Position numbers and translations under genes: made by a program
The notes under the pieces: model-generated
Databases searched by the model: none
Told to the model about the DNA's origin: nothing
What the model saw: only the letters and a program-made list of their open reading frames with translations
Source of the DNA: Bordetella parapertussis
GTDB lineage: Bacteria; Pseudomonadota; Gammaproteobacteria; Burkholderiales; Burkholderiaceae_C
NCBI GenBank assembly: GCA_945901125.1
Contig: CAMDKD010000017.1
Location: 1 to 53,078, forward strand
Reading direction: 5' to 3'
DNA length: 53,078 nucleotides
In this document: positions 24,818 through 33,211 of the stretch, one piece after another
Layout: each line of letters opens with the position of its first letter
Numbering within the stretch: the first letter of the stretch is position 1

Positions 24818-25842
24818 TTGATCACCACCGCAGCGCCATCGCCTTTGTCGGCAATCACACCAATGCGGTAAACCTGCTCGCCTAAATCGGCAAGAGTTTG
24901 AGCACATGCATCTGCGTGTTCAGCGGCAATCACCACCACCATGCCAATGCCGTTGTTAAAAGTGCGGCACATTTCGGCTTCGTCAATGCCTGCGGTTTGT
25001 TGTAACCAATTGAACAATTCTGTGCGCGGCCAACTGGCGCGTTGCAGGTGAGCGGCGCATTCGTCGGGCAGCACGCGCGGGATGTTTTCAGTCAAACCGC
25101 CGCCGGTGATGTGCGCCAAGGCTTTGATCGGATGCGCTTTCAGCGCAGCCAGCACAGATTTCACATACAAACGCGTGGGTGCCATCAGCGCTTCTTTGAA
25201 CGGCTGGCCATCAAGCTGAGCCGGCAAATGCGATGAAGCACGGTCAATGCACTTGCGCACCAGGCTGAATCCGTTGGAATGCACGCCGCTGGAAGCCAGC
25301 CCCAGCACCACATCGCCGTGCGATACATTCTTGCCGGTCAGGATCAGCGATTTTTCCACCACGCCAACCGCAAATCCCGCCAAATCGTATTCGCCCGCCG
25401 GGTACATGCCCGGCATCTCGGCGGTTTCGCCGCCGATCAATGCGCAACCTGAGAGTTCGCAGCCTTTGGCGATGCCGCCGACCACGGCCGCGGCCGTGTC
25501 CACGTCTAGCTTGCCGCAAGCGAAATAGTCCAGGAAAAACAGTGGTTCTGCGCCTTGCACTAACACGTCATTCACGCTCATGGCGACCAGGTCAATGCCG
25601 ACGGTGTCGTGCATCTGCCATTCAAACGCCAGTTTCAGCTTGGTACCGACGCCGTCGGTGCCGCTGACCAGCACCGGTTCTTTGTAGTTTTTCGGTACCT
25701 CAAACAGCGCGCCGAAGCCGCCAATGCCGGCCAGCACGCCGTCGCGCATGGTTTTTTTGGCCAGCGGTTTGATGCGTTCAACCAAGGCGTCGCCTGCGTC
25801 GATATCGACGCCTGCATCTTTGTAGGAAAGTGGTGTGTTCAT
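24814..25842 (-). CDS. purM: Phosphoribosylformylglycinamidine cyclo-ligase (AIR synthetase)
   Basis: The 342-residue enzyme closes the imidazole ring in purine synthesis (FGAM + ATP to AIR). It has the N-terminal LSYKDAGVDIDAG, the ATP-binding SGTDGVGTKLKLAF, the dimer-core MSVNDVLVQGAEPLFFLDYFACG and GETAEMPGMY. Length is normal. The start is taken at ATG 25842; a TTG 18 bases upstream is also in frame. It is monocistronic by appearance, divergent from the AI-2E-family permease. Confidence 0.97.
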   Translation of the reverse strand: MNTPLSYKDAGVDIDAGDALVERIKPLAKKTMRDGVLAGIGGFGALFEVPKNYKEPVLVSGTDGVGTKLKLAFEWQMHDTVGIDLVAMSVNDVLVQGAEPLFFLDYFACGKLDVDTAAAVVGGIAKGCELSGCALIGGETAEMPGMYPAGEYDLAGFAVGVVEKSLILTGKNVSHGDVVLGLASSGVHSNGFSLVRKCIDRASSHLPAQLDGQPFKEALMAPTRLYVKSVLAALKAHPIKALAHITGGGLTENIPRVLPDECAAHLQRASWPRTELFNWLQQTAGIDEAEMCRTFNNGIGMVVVIAAEHADACAQTLADLGEQVYRIGVIADKGDGAAVVIN

Positions 25843-25921
25843 ATGCGTAGGGCGCTGCAATCATGCCCGGGGGTCGGGTCGATAGAATCAGAGCATTCTA
25901 AATGCGGGTACTTCTCCCCTG

Positions 25922-26992
25922 ATGTCCATATCCCCCGACTACCGTTTTTACGCTGCCTGGCTGTTGATACTCAGCCTGCTCGCTGCGCTGTTGTGGTGGT
26001 TAACGCCTGTGCTCACCCCGTTTCTCATCGCCGGGGTGATCGCCTATGTGTTGTCGCCGCCGGTCCGGCGCTTGCAAGCCTTGCTTGGCCCCGGTGTGCC
26101 CAAGTTTCTCGTCGTGCTGGTCTGCGAAATTGTTTTTTTGCTGTTGCTGGTGGCTTTCGTCGGCTTGATTGTGCCGGTGCTGTTCAAGGAAGCCGGCCGG
26201 CTGCAAACTCAGTTACCCGGTTTGCTGGCCGAATTGCAGACTTGGGTCACACCTTTGCTACAAAGCATGGGCATTGAATTACAACTCGACCCGCAAGGCA
26301 TCAAAGACTTTGTGTCTACCCAGTTCCAGTCTATTTTGCACAACAGCATGGACTCGGTGTTGTCCTCGTTGCGCATAGGCGGCAGTGTGGCGCTGGCGCT
26401 GATAGGCAACTTGATTCTGGTGCCGGTGGCGCTGTTTTACCTGCTGATGGACGGGCAGTACATGCTGGCGCAACTGCGTGACTGGCTGCCGCGCAAGGCT
26501 GAACCCGGGGTGATCGATTTTGTCTCCGAAGCCGATGCGGTGCTGGGCGAGTATGTGCGCGGTCAGTTGCTGGTGATGCTGAGTTTGTCTGTTTACTACG
26601 TGGCTGGTTTGTCGCTGTTTGGACTGTCAGTTGCCTGGCCCATAGGTATTCTGACCGGCATGGCGGTGTTCGTGCCATATGTCGGTTTCGGCGTGGGCTT
26701 GCTGCTGGCGGCTTTGTCGGGTTTTCTGGAGATGGCGCCGTTGCAAGCCTCGGTCATGCTGGCGGTGGTGTTCGGCATCGGACAGTTGCTGGAAGGCTTT
26801 GTGCTGACCCCGCGCCTGATCGGCGAGCGCATCGGTTTACACCCGCTGGCCGTCATTTTTGCTTTGCTGGCTTTTGGTCAGTTGCTGGGTTTTGTCGGTG
26901 TGTTGATAGCCTTGCCGGCCAGCGCGGTGTTGCTGGTGGCTTTGCGGCGCTTGCGTCAACGCTATGTGGCCAGCCGTTTGTATGCGGGCTGA
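25922..26992 (+). CDS. AI-2E family transporter/permease (PerM-like)
   Basis: The 356-residue membrane protein has about seven to eight helices in the family arrangement: two N-terminal helices, a loop of periplasmic character, then PVALFYLLMDGQ, YVRGQLLVMLSLSVYYVAGL and LTGMAVFVPYVGFGVG near the C-terminal half. The family includes AI-2 exporters and Na+/H+ antiporter-like members, so the substrate is undefined. It is followed after six bases by hda, the usual betaproteobacterial order. Confidence 0.9.
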   Translation: MSISPDYRFYAAWLLILSLLAALLWWLTPVLTPFLIAGVIAYVLSPPVRRLQALLGPGVPKFLVVLVCEIVFLLLLVAFVGLIVPVLFKEAGRLQTQLPGLLAELQTWVTPLLQSMGIELQLDPQGIKDFVSTQFQSILHNSMDSVLSSLRIGGSVALALIGNLILVPVALFYLLMDGQYMLAQLRDWLPRKAEPGVIDFVSEADAVLGEYVRGQLLVMLSLSVYYVAGLSLFGLSVAWPIGILTGMAVFVPYVGFGVGLLLAALSGFLEMAPLQASVMLAVVFGIGQLLEGFVLTPRLIGERIGLHPLAVIFALLAFGQLLGFVGVLIALPASAVLLVALRRLRQRYVASRLYAG

Positions 26993-26998
26993 GGTTTG

Positions 26999-27685
26999 AT
27001 GAAACAAATCGCATTGGACATAGGTGTTTCAGTCGGCCCCAGTCTGGGGAATTTTCATCCCGGGCATAACGCTGCTGCGCTTGCGCATCTTGAATTGTGG
27101 ATGGCCGGTCGCACGCGTTCGCCGGTTCCCACGTTTTTATGGGGCGACAACGGCAGCGGCAAAACCCATTTGCTGCGCGCGGTGGCAGACCATATTCGAA
27201 ACCAAGGCGCCCGTGTCGGCTGGATGGACAAGACCACGGTGCAACCGCCTGAGTTCAACCCTGAATGGGAAGTGTTGCTGCTAGACGATGTGCAGTTTTT
27301 TTCTGCGGTTCAGCAACACATGGCGTTCAACTGGTTTGTCAACGCCGCTACCCCGGGGGCCGCGCGCCAACCCTGGGTGCTGGCCGCAGGCAGTCTGCCC
27401 CCTCAGGATTTGCCGTTGCGCGAGGATTTGCGTACCCGGCTGGGCTGGGGTCATGTGTTTCATTTGCAATTGCTGGACGATGACCAGCGCCGCGAGGTGC
27501 TGCTCAAGCACGCGCAAGCGCTGGGCATGCACCTTGGCAAGGATTTACTGGATTATTTGCTCAGCCGTTTCAGCCGGGACCTGGGGCATTTGATCCATCT
27601 GCTTGAACAACTCGACAACTACGCGCTGCAAACACAGCGGCCTTTGACCATTCCTTTATTGAGAGCCATGCTGGATGAAACCTGA
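26999..27685 (+). CDS. hda: DnaA regulatory inactivator Hda
   Basis: The 228-residue AAA+ protein has an N-terminal clamp-binding-like motif (KQIALDIG), Walker A GDNGSGKTHL and Walker B LLLDDVQFF, and resembles DnaA domain III without its DNA-binding domain. With the beta clamp it stimulates hydrolysis of DnaA-ATP after replication initiation. ATG 26999 follows GAGG; a TTG at 26996 is also in frame. It overlaps the HAD gene by 11 bases. Confidence 0.94.
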   Translation: MKQIALDIGVSVGPSLGNFHPGHNAAALAHLELWMAGRTRSPVPTFLWGDNGSGKTHLLRAVADHIRNQGARVGWMDKTTVQPPEFNPEWEVLLLDDVQFFSAVQQHMAFNWFVNAATPGAARQPWVLAAGSLPPQDLPLREDLRTRLGWGHVFHLQLLDDDQRREVLLKHAQALGMHLGKDLLDYLLSRFSRDLGHLIHLLEQLDNYALQTQRPLTIPLLRAMLDET

Positions 27686-28364
27686 ACTGCAGATGAAACT
27701 TGCGCTGTTTGACCTTGACCACACCTTGCTGCCGCTGGACTCCGACCAGTCCTGGGGCGAATTCACTTTACAGCTGGGCTGGGTGGACGAAGCCGCTTTC
27801 CGGCAAAGAAACAATGCCTTTTACGCCGACTACAACGCCGGCTGTCTGGACATACACGAGTACGTGCGCTTTGCCACACGCAGCATGCGCGAGCGCGGCA
27901 TGGATGAGGCGCTTGCTGCCCACCGCCAGTTCATGCAACAAGTGATTCAACCTGCGATCAAACCTGCTGCTTTGGAATTGGTGGCGCAGCACCGTGCTTT
28001 AGGTGAAACGCTGGTGATGGTGACTGCAACCAATGAATTTGTCACCGGCCCTATCGCCCAAGCCTTTGGTATGGATGTGTTGCTCGCTGTTGAATTAGAG
28101 CGGGACGACAACGGTCATTTCACCGGCGAAATCGCCGGCGTGCCCAGTTTGCGCGAAGGCAAAGTCACACGCGTGACCCAATGGCTGGCTCAGCAAGGCT
28201 TGGACTGGGCACAGGTGCAAGCCACCTTTTACAGCGATTCGACCAATGATTTGCCATTGCTTGAAAAAGTCCAGTTGCCGGTGGTGACCAACCCCGGCCC
28301 CGCCTTGAGGCAGATAGCCAATGAGCGGGCATGGCGTATCCTCGACCTTTTCGAGACCTCATGA
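27675..28364 (+). CDS. HAD-IB family phosphatase (SerB/CicA-like)
   Basis: The 229-residue HAD hydrolase has the nucleophile motif FDLDHTLLPLDSD near the N-terminus, a helical cap, motif II VTATNEF and motif IV YSDSTNDLPLLE. It is related to phosphoserine and histidinol-phosphate phosphatases of subfamily IB; the substrate is not determined. GAGAG nine bases upstream supports the ATG at 27675, inside the end of hda; ATG 27693 is an alternative. It ends in an ATGA overlap with pcnB. Confidence 0.9.
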   Translation: MKPELQMKLALFDLDHTLLPLDSDQSWGEFTLQLGWVDEAAFRQRNNAFYADYNAGCLDIHEYVRFATRSMRERGMDEALAAHRQFMQQVIQPAIKPAALELVAQHRALGETLVMVTATNEFVTGPIAQAFGMDVLLAVELERDDNGHFTGEIAGVPSLREGKVTRVTQWLAQQGLDWAQVQATFYSDSTNDLPLLEKVQLPVVTNPGPALRQIANERAWRILDLFETS

Positions 28365-29818
28365 TCAAAAAAATCATTCAAAACCTGTTCGGCAAATCAG
28401 ACAAGAGCGCCGCCGCGCGTTTCGGCAAGCGGCGCGTGATTCCTGCTTCCACCCACGGCATAGACCCGGAATTGGTGGACGAGCGTGCGTGGAACGTGGT
28501 GCGCACCTTGCAGGAACGCGGTTTTGAGGCTTACATCGTCGGCGGTGCCGTACGTGATTTGCTGGTCGGTTTAAAGCCCAAAGATTTTGATGTGGCCACC
28601 GACGCCACACCTGAAGAAGTCAAAGCGTGTTTTCGCCGCGCTTTCATCATCGGCAGACGCTTTCGCATCGTGCATGTGGTGTACGGGCGTGGGCGCGACC
28701 ATGAAGTGATTGAAGTTTCCACGTTCCGGGCCCATTTGGACAGTAACGACGCCGAGCAGGTCAGCGGCAACGAGCGCACCAGCAAAAAAGCTTTGTCCAA
28801 TATGACGCATGCGGTAGACGCCAGCGGCCGCGTGTTGCGCGACAACGTGTGGGGCCCGCAGGATGAAGACGCCACCCGGCGCGATTTCACCGTTAACGCC
28901 ATGTATTACGACCCCAGCGTCGGCGAAGTCATCGACTACCACCACGGTTTTGAAGACGCGGCCAAACGTGTGATCCGCATGATTGGTGAGCCGTCGGCGC
29001 GTTACCGCGAAGACCCGGTGCGCATCATCCGCGCGGTGCGTTTTTCCGCCAAGCTCAGTGCGCTGGGCTTCAAGCTTGAGCCGCGCACCGCCAAGCCTTT
29101 GAAATCCATGATGGAGTTGCTGGCCGATGTGCCGCAAAGCCGTTTGTTCGATGAAATGCTCAAGCTGCTGCAAACCGGTCATTCCATCGCCAGCATTGAG
29201 CAATTGAAAAAACTAGGGCTGGCGCGCGGCATTTACCCGCTCTTGGATGTGGTGGTTGAGCGCGCCGACACCCCGTTTGTGCAAGCTGCGCTGTTGGACA
29301 CCGACCGGCGCGTCGGCGAGGGCAAACCGGTGGCACCCAGTTTTCTGCTGGCCTGCGTGTTGTGGGCCGATGTACGCGAAGGCTGGCAGGCACGCACTGG
29401 CGAAATGGCGGTGTTCCCGGCTTTGCAGGAAGCCATTGAAGAAGTGTTCAATGCGCGCATCGGCGACGTATCAGGCCGCGGCAAATTGGCCGGTGACATG
29501 CGTGAAATCTGGACCATGCAACCACGCTTTGAGAAGCGCAACGGCAGTGCGCCCTTTGGGCTGGTCGAGCAGGCGCGTTTTCGCGCAGGTTTTGATTTCA
29601 TGTGCTTGCGTGCCGAGGTCGGCGAAGTTGATGTGGAGTTAGCCGATTGGTGGGAAGACTTCAGCCTGGCAGATGACGACAGTCGGGTCGCCTTATTGCA
29701 AGCCGTCAAACCTGCAGCGCGTGCAGTTCGTGCTGAAGGCGAAGCCAAAAAACGCCCGCGCCGCCGCCGCAAACCCGCAGGCACCAAACCCGATGCCGGT
29801 GGTCCCACAGACGCGTGA
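28361..29818 (+). CDS. pcnB: Poly(A) polymerase I
   Basis: The 485-residue class II nucleotidyltransferase has YIVGGAVRDLLVGLKPKDFD with the DFD metal site, RRDFTVNAMYYDP and RYREDPVRIIRAVRFSAKL. A long C-terminal region ends in an Arg/Lys-rich tail (KKRPRRRRKP) that probably binds RNA. It adds poly(A) tails that promote RNA decay. It starts by ATGA overlap with the HAD gene; a longer frame from 28331 is unlikely. Length and tail fit PcnB rather than a CCA-adding enzyme. Confidence 0.94.
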   Translation: MIKKIIQNLFGKSDKSAAARFGKRRVIPASTHGIDPELVDERAWNVVRTLQERGFEAYIVGGAVRDLLVGLKPKDFDVATDATPEEVKACFRRAFIIGRRFRIVHVVYGRGRDHEVIEVSTFRAHLDSNDAEQVSGNERTSKKALSNMTHAVDASGRVLRDNVWGPQDEDATRRDFTVNAMYYDPSVGEVIDYHHGFEDAAKRVIRMIGEPSARYREDPVRIIRAVRFSAKLSALGFKLEPRTAKPLKSMMELLADVPQSRLFDEMLKLLQTGHSIASIEQLKKLGLARGIYPLLDVVVERADTPFVQAALLDTDRRVGEGKPVAPSFLLACVLWADVREGWQARTGEMAVFPALQEAIEEVFNARIGDVSGRGKLAGDMREIWTMQPRFEKRNGSAPFGLVEQARFRAGFDFMCLRAEVGEVDVELADWWEDFSLADDDSRVALLQAVKPAARAVRAEGEAKKRPRRRRKPAGTKPDAGGPTDA

Positions 29819-30278
29819 ACCGGTCAGCGCGTATGTCGCTGTCGGTGCCAATCTGGGTGACGCCATCGCTTCGGTCACTCAGGCTTTGCAAGACCTGAGC
29901 GGTTTGACGCAAACGCATGTCGAAGCGGTTTCCTCTTTGTACCGCAGCGCGCCTTATCAGGCCGAAGGCCCTGTCTTTATCAACGCCGTGGCACATATAC
30001 GCACCCGTTTGAACGCGCCGGATTTACTTGTGGCTTTGCAAGCCATGGAGCAACGTGCCGGACGGGTGCGCAGTCATGTGAACGCACCGCGAACGTTGGA
30101 CTTAGATATTCTTTTTTACGGCGACGCCAAGCTGCAAAGCAGTTACTTAACGCTGCCGCATCCGCGCTGGATGGAACGGGCTTTTGTGCTGCTGCCTTTG
30201 CAGGAAGTGGCGCCGCACAAAGTCATACCTGTCATGCTGCACGCTGTGGCCGATCAGCAGATCGAGAAATTGGTTTGA
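29793..30278 (+). CDS. folK: 6-hydroxymethyl-7,8-dihydropterin pyrophosphokinase
   Basis: The 161-residue enzyme transfers pyrophosphate from ATP to the pterin in folate synthesis. Signatures are VAVGANLGD, LYRSAPYQAEGPVFINAV, the RTLDLDILFYG metal/pterin site and LPHPRWMERAFVLLPL. ATG 29793 lies in the end of pcnB (26-base overlap), pointing to coupled expression. Length is normal. Confidence 0.95.
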   Translation: MPVVPQTREPVSAYVAVGANLGDAIASVTQALQDLSGLTQTHVEAVSSLYRSAPYQAEGPVFINAVAHIRTRLNAPDLLVALQAMEQRAGRVRSHVNAPRTLDLDILFYGDAKLQSSYLTLPHPRWMERAFVLLPLQEVAPHKVIPVMLHAVADQQIEKLV

Positions 30279-30332
30279 GCTTTGCTGTAGCGATATGGCG
30301 TTGAGATAAATGCTGTCTTACAAACACTCAAC

Positions 30333-30779
30333 TCACTGCGATAGCTTGTTCGCTTCCTCGATTTGCGATTCAAAGTAACGCTGAAAACCATAAGCCAAGC
30401 TGGAGAGCAGGGCGGTGGTGCCCAGGATCAGCGACAGCACCAGTGCACCCACAGTCAACCAGTTGGTGTTGCCGCCTTTGGTCTCTGCGTCTGCGGCGGG
30501 GTTGTAGTGGGTGTTCCAGTTGGCGGAGGACATCAAACCCCAGTAAATGGTGTGCATGGCACTGACGGCGATGGAGATGCCAAGCAAGGGTGCCAGCCAC
30601 CAACTTAAGGGGTCGTCCAGCCCGAACGATTGGGCGCGCTCAAAGCCGTAAATACCCAACAGGCTCATCAATATCTGCGACCAGGCTATCGAGTCGCGCA
30701 GTCCGAACATATAAAAGCGCGCCAGGCCAAAGGGCCCGCCGATCAGACTGAGCCAACACACCAGAGTTTTGTTTTTCAT
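30333..30779 (-). CDS. TM2-domain-like membrane protein
   Basis: The 148-residue protein has about four hydrophobic segments. Its N-terminus (LVCWLSLIGGPFGLARFYMFG) resembles the TM2/NINE motif in which a short helix, a Gly/Phe-rich turn and another helix follow. The C-terminal segment (about 105-130) is another membrane helix followed by a short charged tail. No function is known to me. It runs opposite to folK and in the same direction as the GNAT gene upstream, with about 75 bases between. Confidence 0.7.
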   Translation of the reverse strand: MKNKTLVCWLSLIGGPFGLARFYMFGLRDSIAWSQILMSLLGIYGFERAQSFGLDDPLSWWLAPLLGISIAVSAMHTIYWGLMSSANWNTHYNPAADAETKGGNTNWLTVGALVLSLILGTTALLSSLAYGFQRYFESQIEEANKLSQ

Positions 30780-30854
30780 GCGCGGATTATCCGCTGGCTA
30801 CATCGCCGTGTTGGCGGTCTGACAGATAACCGCAGTTCAGCTGATGGCCTCGGC

Positions 30855-31388
30855 TCATGAAGGATCGCAGCTTTGGCCCGGCCCCAGCGCTCTTTGCATC
30901 AGCACCGTGTCCAGCCAGCGCCCGTGTTTCCAGCCGCTGGCTTTGAGTAAACCGGTGTGGCTGAATCCCAGCCGCGCATGCAAAGCGATGGACCCTGCGT
31001 TGGCCGAGTCGCCGATCACTGCCAGCATTTGGCGCATACCGGCTTGTTCGCACAGGCCTATCAGTTCGGCCAGCAAGGCCGCGCCCAGACCTTGGGCTGT
31101 GTGTTGCGGGTGTATGTAAACCGAGTCTTCAACCAGGTAGCGAAAGCCCGGGCGCGGTCTGAACTGACCGGCATAGGCAAAACCCAATACCTCTTGGTCC
31201 CGACACGCAACCAGCCAGGGTAGGCCGAGTTTCATCACATTCGCATGGCGTTGCGACATATCTTGAACTGAAGGCGGATCGAGCTCAAAAGTCCCGCTGC
31301 CATGAATCACATGGTGGGCGTAAATGGCGGTGACCGCCTTTATATCTGCGGGCTGGCAAAGGCGGATTCCGGCTGTTTGAGGGTTCAT
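30855..31388 (-). CDS. GNAT N-acetyltransferase, phosphinothricin/MnaT-like
   Basis: The 177-residue acetyltransferase resembles the PAT/YncA branch: RLCQPADIKAVTAIYAHHV at the N-terminus, the acetyl-CoA loop HTAQGLGAALLAEL, and ALHARLGFSHTGLLKASGWKHGRWLDT at the end. It probably acetylates an amino acid or an amino-acid-like toxin (methionine derivatives, phosphinothricin). Substrate not determinable here. It is divergent from rpsP, whose promoter overlaps its start region. Confidence 0.9.
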   Translation of the reverse strand: MNPQTAGIRLCQPADIKAVTAIYAHHVIHGSGTFELDPPSVQDMSQRHANVMKLGLPWLVACRDQEVLGFAYAGQFRPRPGFRYLVEDSVYIHPQHTAQGLGAALLAELIGLCEQAGMRQMLAVIGDSANAGSIALHARLGFSHTGLLKASGWKHGRWLDTVLMQRALGPGQSCDPS

Positions 31389-31401
31389 GGCGGCGGCAGT
31401 C

Positions 31402-31407
31402 TATAAT
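31402..31407 (+). promoter_or_regulatory. -10 box of the probable rpsP operon promoter
   Basis: A perfect TATAAT lies 83 bases before the rpsP ATG. The best -35 is TTGAGG (31377-31382) with a long 19-base spacer, so only the -10 is firm. Confidence 0.6.
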
Positions 31408-31413
31408 GGCAGG

Positions 31414-31490
31414 CTTTTCAGCGAGCGCTGGCCGGGTGGTCAAGTCGCGTGTCTCATCGCTGAATCAAAGACTGCACCCAAGGATAAACC
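31414..31490 (+). promoter_or_regulatory. Structured rpsP leader (possible autoregulatory element)
   Basis: TTCAGCGA (31417-31424) pairs perfectly with TCGCTGAA (31457-31464). Inside are GCG/CGC (31425-31427/31446-31448) and TGGCC/GGTCA (31429-31433/31438-31442). GGGTG (31434-31438) could instead pair with CACCC (31475-31479) beside the AAGG Shine-Dalgarno, giving two exclusive folds. Confidence 0.5.
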
Positions 31491-31742
31491 ATGGTCGTCA
31501 TCCGACTTTCCCGAGGCGGCGCAAAAGCCCGTCCGTTTTTCAACATCGTTGTCGCTGACAAGCGCGTTCGCCGTGATGGCCGTTTCATCGAGCGTATCGG
31601 GTTTTACAACCCCATCGCCGCCGGTGGCGAAGAAGGTCTGCGCATTGCGCAAGACCGTCTGAGCTACTGGGTCGGTGTCGGTGCGCAAACATCGCCTACC
31701 GTTGACCGCCTGATCAAGCAGGCCGGCAAAACAGCCGCCTGA
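31491..31742 (+). CDS. rpsP: 30S ribosomal protein S16
   Basis: The 83-residue protein matches bS16 throughout: VVIRLSRGGAKARPFFNIVVAD at the start, RDGRFIERIGFYNPIA in the middle and a SPTVDRLIKQAGK end. It helps assemble the 30S 5' domain. First gene of the classic rpsP-rimM-trmD-rplS order, with 11 bases to rimM. Confidence 0.98.
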   Translation: MVVIRLSRGGAKARPFFNIVVADKRVRRDGRFIERIGFYNPIAAGGEEGLRIAQDRLSYWVGVGAQTSPTVDRLIKQAGKTAA

Positions 31743-31753
31743 TCACGCATCCT

Positions 31754-32326
31754 ATGCTGCCCGCCTGGGAGCCTGCTGAATTACCAGCGGACGCTATCGA
31801 AGTCGGGCGCATTCTGGATGCCTGGGGACTCAAAGGCTGGTTCAAAGTCTTGCCCCACAGCGCCTCACCTGAGGCGCTTTTTTCTTCCAAGCGCTGGTTT
31901 CTACGACCTAACGAGCGCGGTGCTTCGCCTTTCAAAGGCACGGTGCTCATGCCTATACGCGAGGCCAAAGAACACGGTGACTCGGTGGTGGCTTGCCCCA
32001 TGGAAAGCATAGACCGTGATGTCGCCGAAAGTCTCAAAGGCGCACGCATATTCGTGCCACGATCCTCTTTCCCATCAACCAAAGAAGACGAGTTTTACTG
32101 GGTCGACCTGATAGGCCTAACGGTGCTTAACCGCGACGGGCTGGACTTGGGCGCAGTCAGTGAATTGATGTCTACCGGCCCGCAAACCGTGCTGGTTCTC
32201 ACCCAAGCCAACCCGGATGACCCGGCCAAACCGCTGGAGCGCATGATTCCATTTGTCAGCGCGTATGTGGACAAAGTGGACATGGCTGCCCGGTTGATTC
32301 TGGTCGATTGGCAGGCGGATTATTAA
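31754..32326 (+). CDS. rimM: 16S rRNA processing protein RimM
   Basis: The 190-residue protein has the RimM N-terminal domain (EVGRILDAWGLKGWFKVLP) and the C-terminal PRC-barrel (DEFYWVDLIGLTVLNRDGLDLG, later MIPFVSAYVDKVD). It binds S19 and aids 30S head maturation. It lies between rpsP and trmD with short gaps. Confidence 0.96.
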   Translation: MLPAWEPAELPADAIEVGRILDAWGLKGWFKVLPHSASPEALFSSKRWFLRPNERGASPFKGTVLMPIREAKEHGDSVVACPMESIDRDVAESLKGARIFVPRSSFPSTKEDEFYWVDLIGLTVLNRDGLDLGAVSELMSTGPQTVLVLTQANPDDPAKPLERMIPFVSAYVDKVDMAARLILVDWQADY

Positions 32327-32336
32327 AGCCGTCGCC

Positions 32337-33095
32337 ATGCGCATAGACGTCATCACGCTGTTTCCCGAGATGATTCAGTCTTTCATCGAGCAAGGCGTGA
32401 CACGCCGCGCCTACGACAGCGGGCACATGGTTTTGAAATGCTGGAACCCGCGCGATTTTGCCGACGGCAATTACCGCCGGGTCGACGACCGTCCGTTCGG
32501 CGGCGGCCCCGGCATGGTGATGCTGGCCGAACCGCTGGCCGCTTGTTTGCTGGCGATTCGCAGCGAGCGCCAAGACGACCGACACAGCGCGCCGCTGATT
32601 TTTTTTTCCCCGACCGGCGAGGCGCTGAACCAAACCTTGGTGCGCGATTCCGCTGCTTCTGCCAACGGCGCCGTGTTGTTGTGCGGCCGTTATGAAGGTG
32701 TGGATCAGCGGTTTATCGACGCTCATGTGGACCGGCAAATCAGCTTGGGCGATTTCGTGCTGTCCGGCGGCGAATTGCCCGCCATGGCCTGGCTGGACGC
32801 GGTGGCACGCCTGCAACCCGGTGTTTTGAACGACAGCGACAGCCACGCCCAGGACAGTTTTTCGCCGGATTTAAGCGGCTTGCTCGACAGCCCGCACTTC
32901 ACCCGTCCAGAGGTTTGGCGGAACCAGCCGGTGCCGCCTGAACTGTTGTCCGGCCACCATGCACAGATCGCCGACTGGCGGCGCGCCCAAAGCCTGCGAC
33001 TGACGGCGGCCAATCGGCCTGACTTGATCGCCAAAGCCAGGCAGGCCGGGCTGCTCAGCGCCAAAGACGAACGAATATTGGCCGGCAAGAACTGA
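32337..33095 (+). CDS. trmD: tRNA (guanine-N1)-methyltransferase
   Basis: The 252-residue SPOUT methyltransferase makes m1G37 in tRNAs reading CNN/CGG-type codons, preventing frameshifts. Its knot motifs are clear: VDDRPFGGGPGMVMLAEPL, LLCGRYEGVDQRFID and GDFVLSGGELPAM. It starts 11 bases after rimM. Unlike the tight upstream spacing, 116 bases follow before rplS. Confidence 0.97.
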   Translation: MRIDVITLFPEMIQSFIEQGVTRRAYDSGHMVLKCWNPRDFADGNYRRVDDRPFGGGPGMVMLAEPLAACLLAIRSERQDDRHSAPLIFFSPTGEALNQTLVRDSAASANGAVLLCGRYEGVDQRFIDAHVDRQISLGDFVLSGGELPAMAWLDAVARLQPGVLNDSDSHAQDSFSPDLSGLLDSPHFTRPEVWRNQPVPPELLSGHHAQIADWRRAQSLRLTAANRPDLIAKARQAGLLSAKDERILAGKN

Positions 33096-33108
33096 TTTTG
33101 CAGTTGGT

Positions 33109-33114
33109 TATAAT
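33109..33114 (+). promoter_or_regulatory. -10 box of a probable separate rplS promoter
   Basis: A perfect TATAAT with an upstream TTGG lies 13 bases after trmD. No good -35 is at 17 bases (CAAGAA). The predicted start (about 33120) is just before the folded leader. Confidence 0.55.
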
Positions 33115-33126
33115 GTTGGGCTCCGA

Positions 33127-33207
33127 TCCTCTGGATGGCCGCCTGGTGTTTCAGCCTTTGTGCAATCACCGGCCTTTTGTGTAGCGCATCCAAGATCGAA
33201 CAGAGGA
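33127..33207 (+). promoter_or_regulatory. rplS leader hairpin able to sequester its Shine-Dalgarno
   Basis: TCCTCT (33127-33132) pairs with AGAGGA (33202-33207), which contains the rplS ribosome-binding site. Inside, GGATG (33133-33137) pairs with CATCC (33187-33191), GCC (33138-33140) with GGC (33171-33173) and GGTG (33145-33148) with CACC (33167-33170). Four nested helices fill almost the whole 5' leader. Confidence 0.55.
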
Positions 33208-33211
33208 CCTC

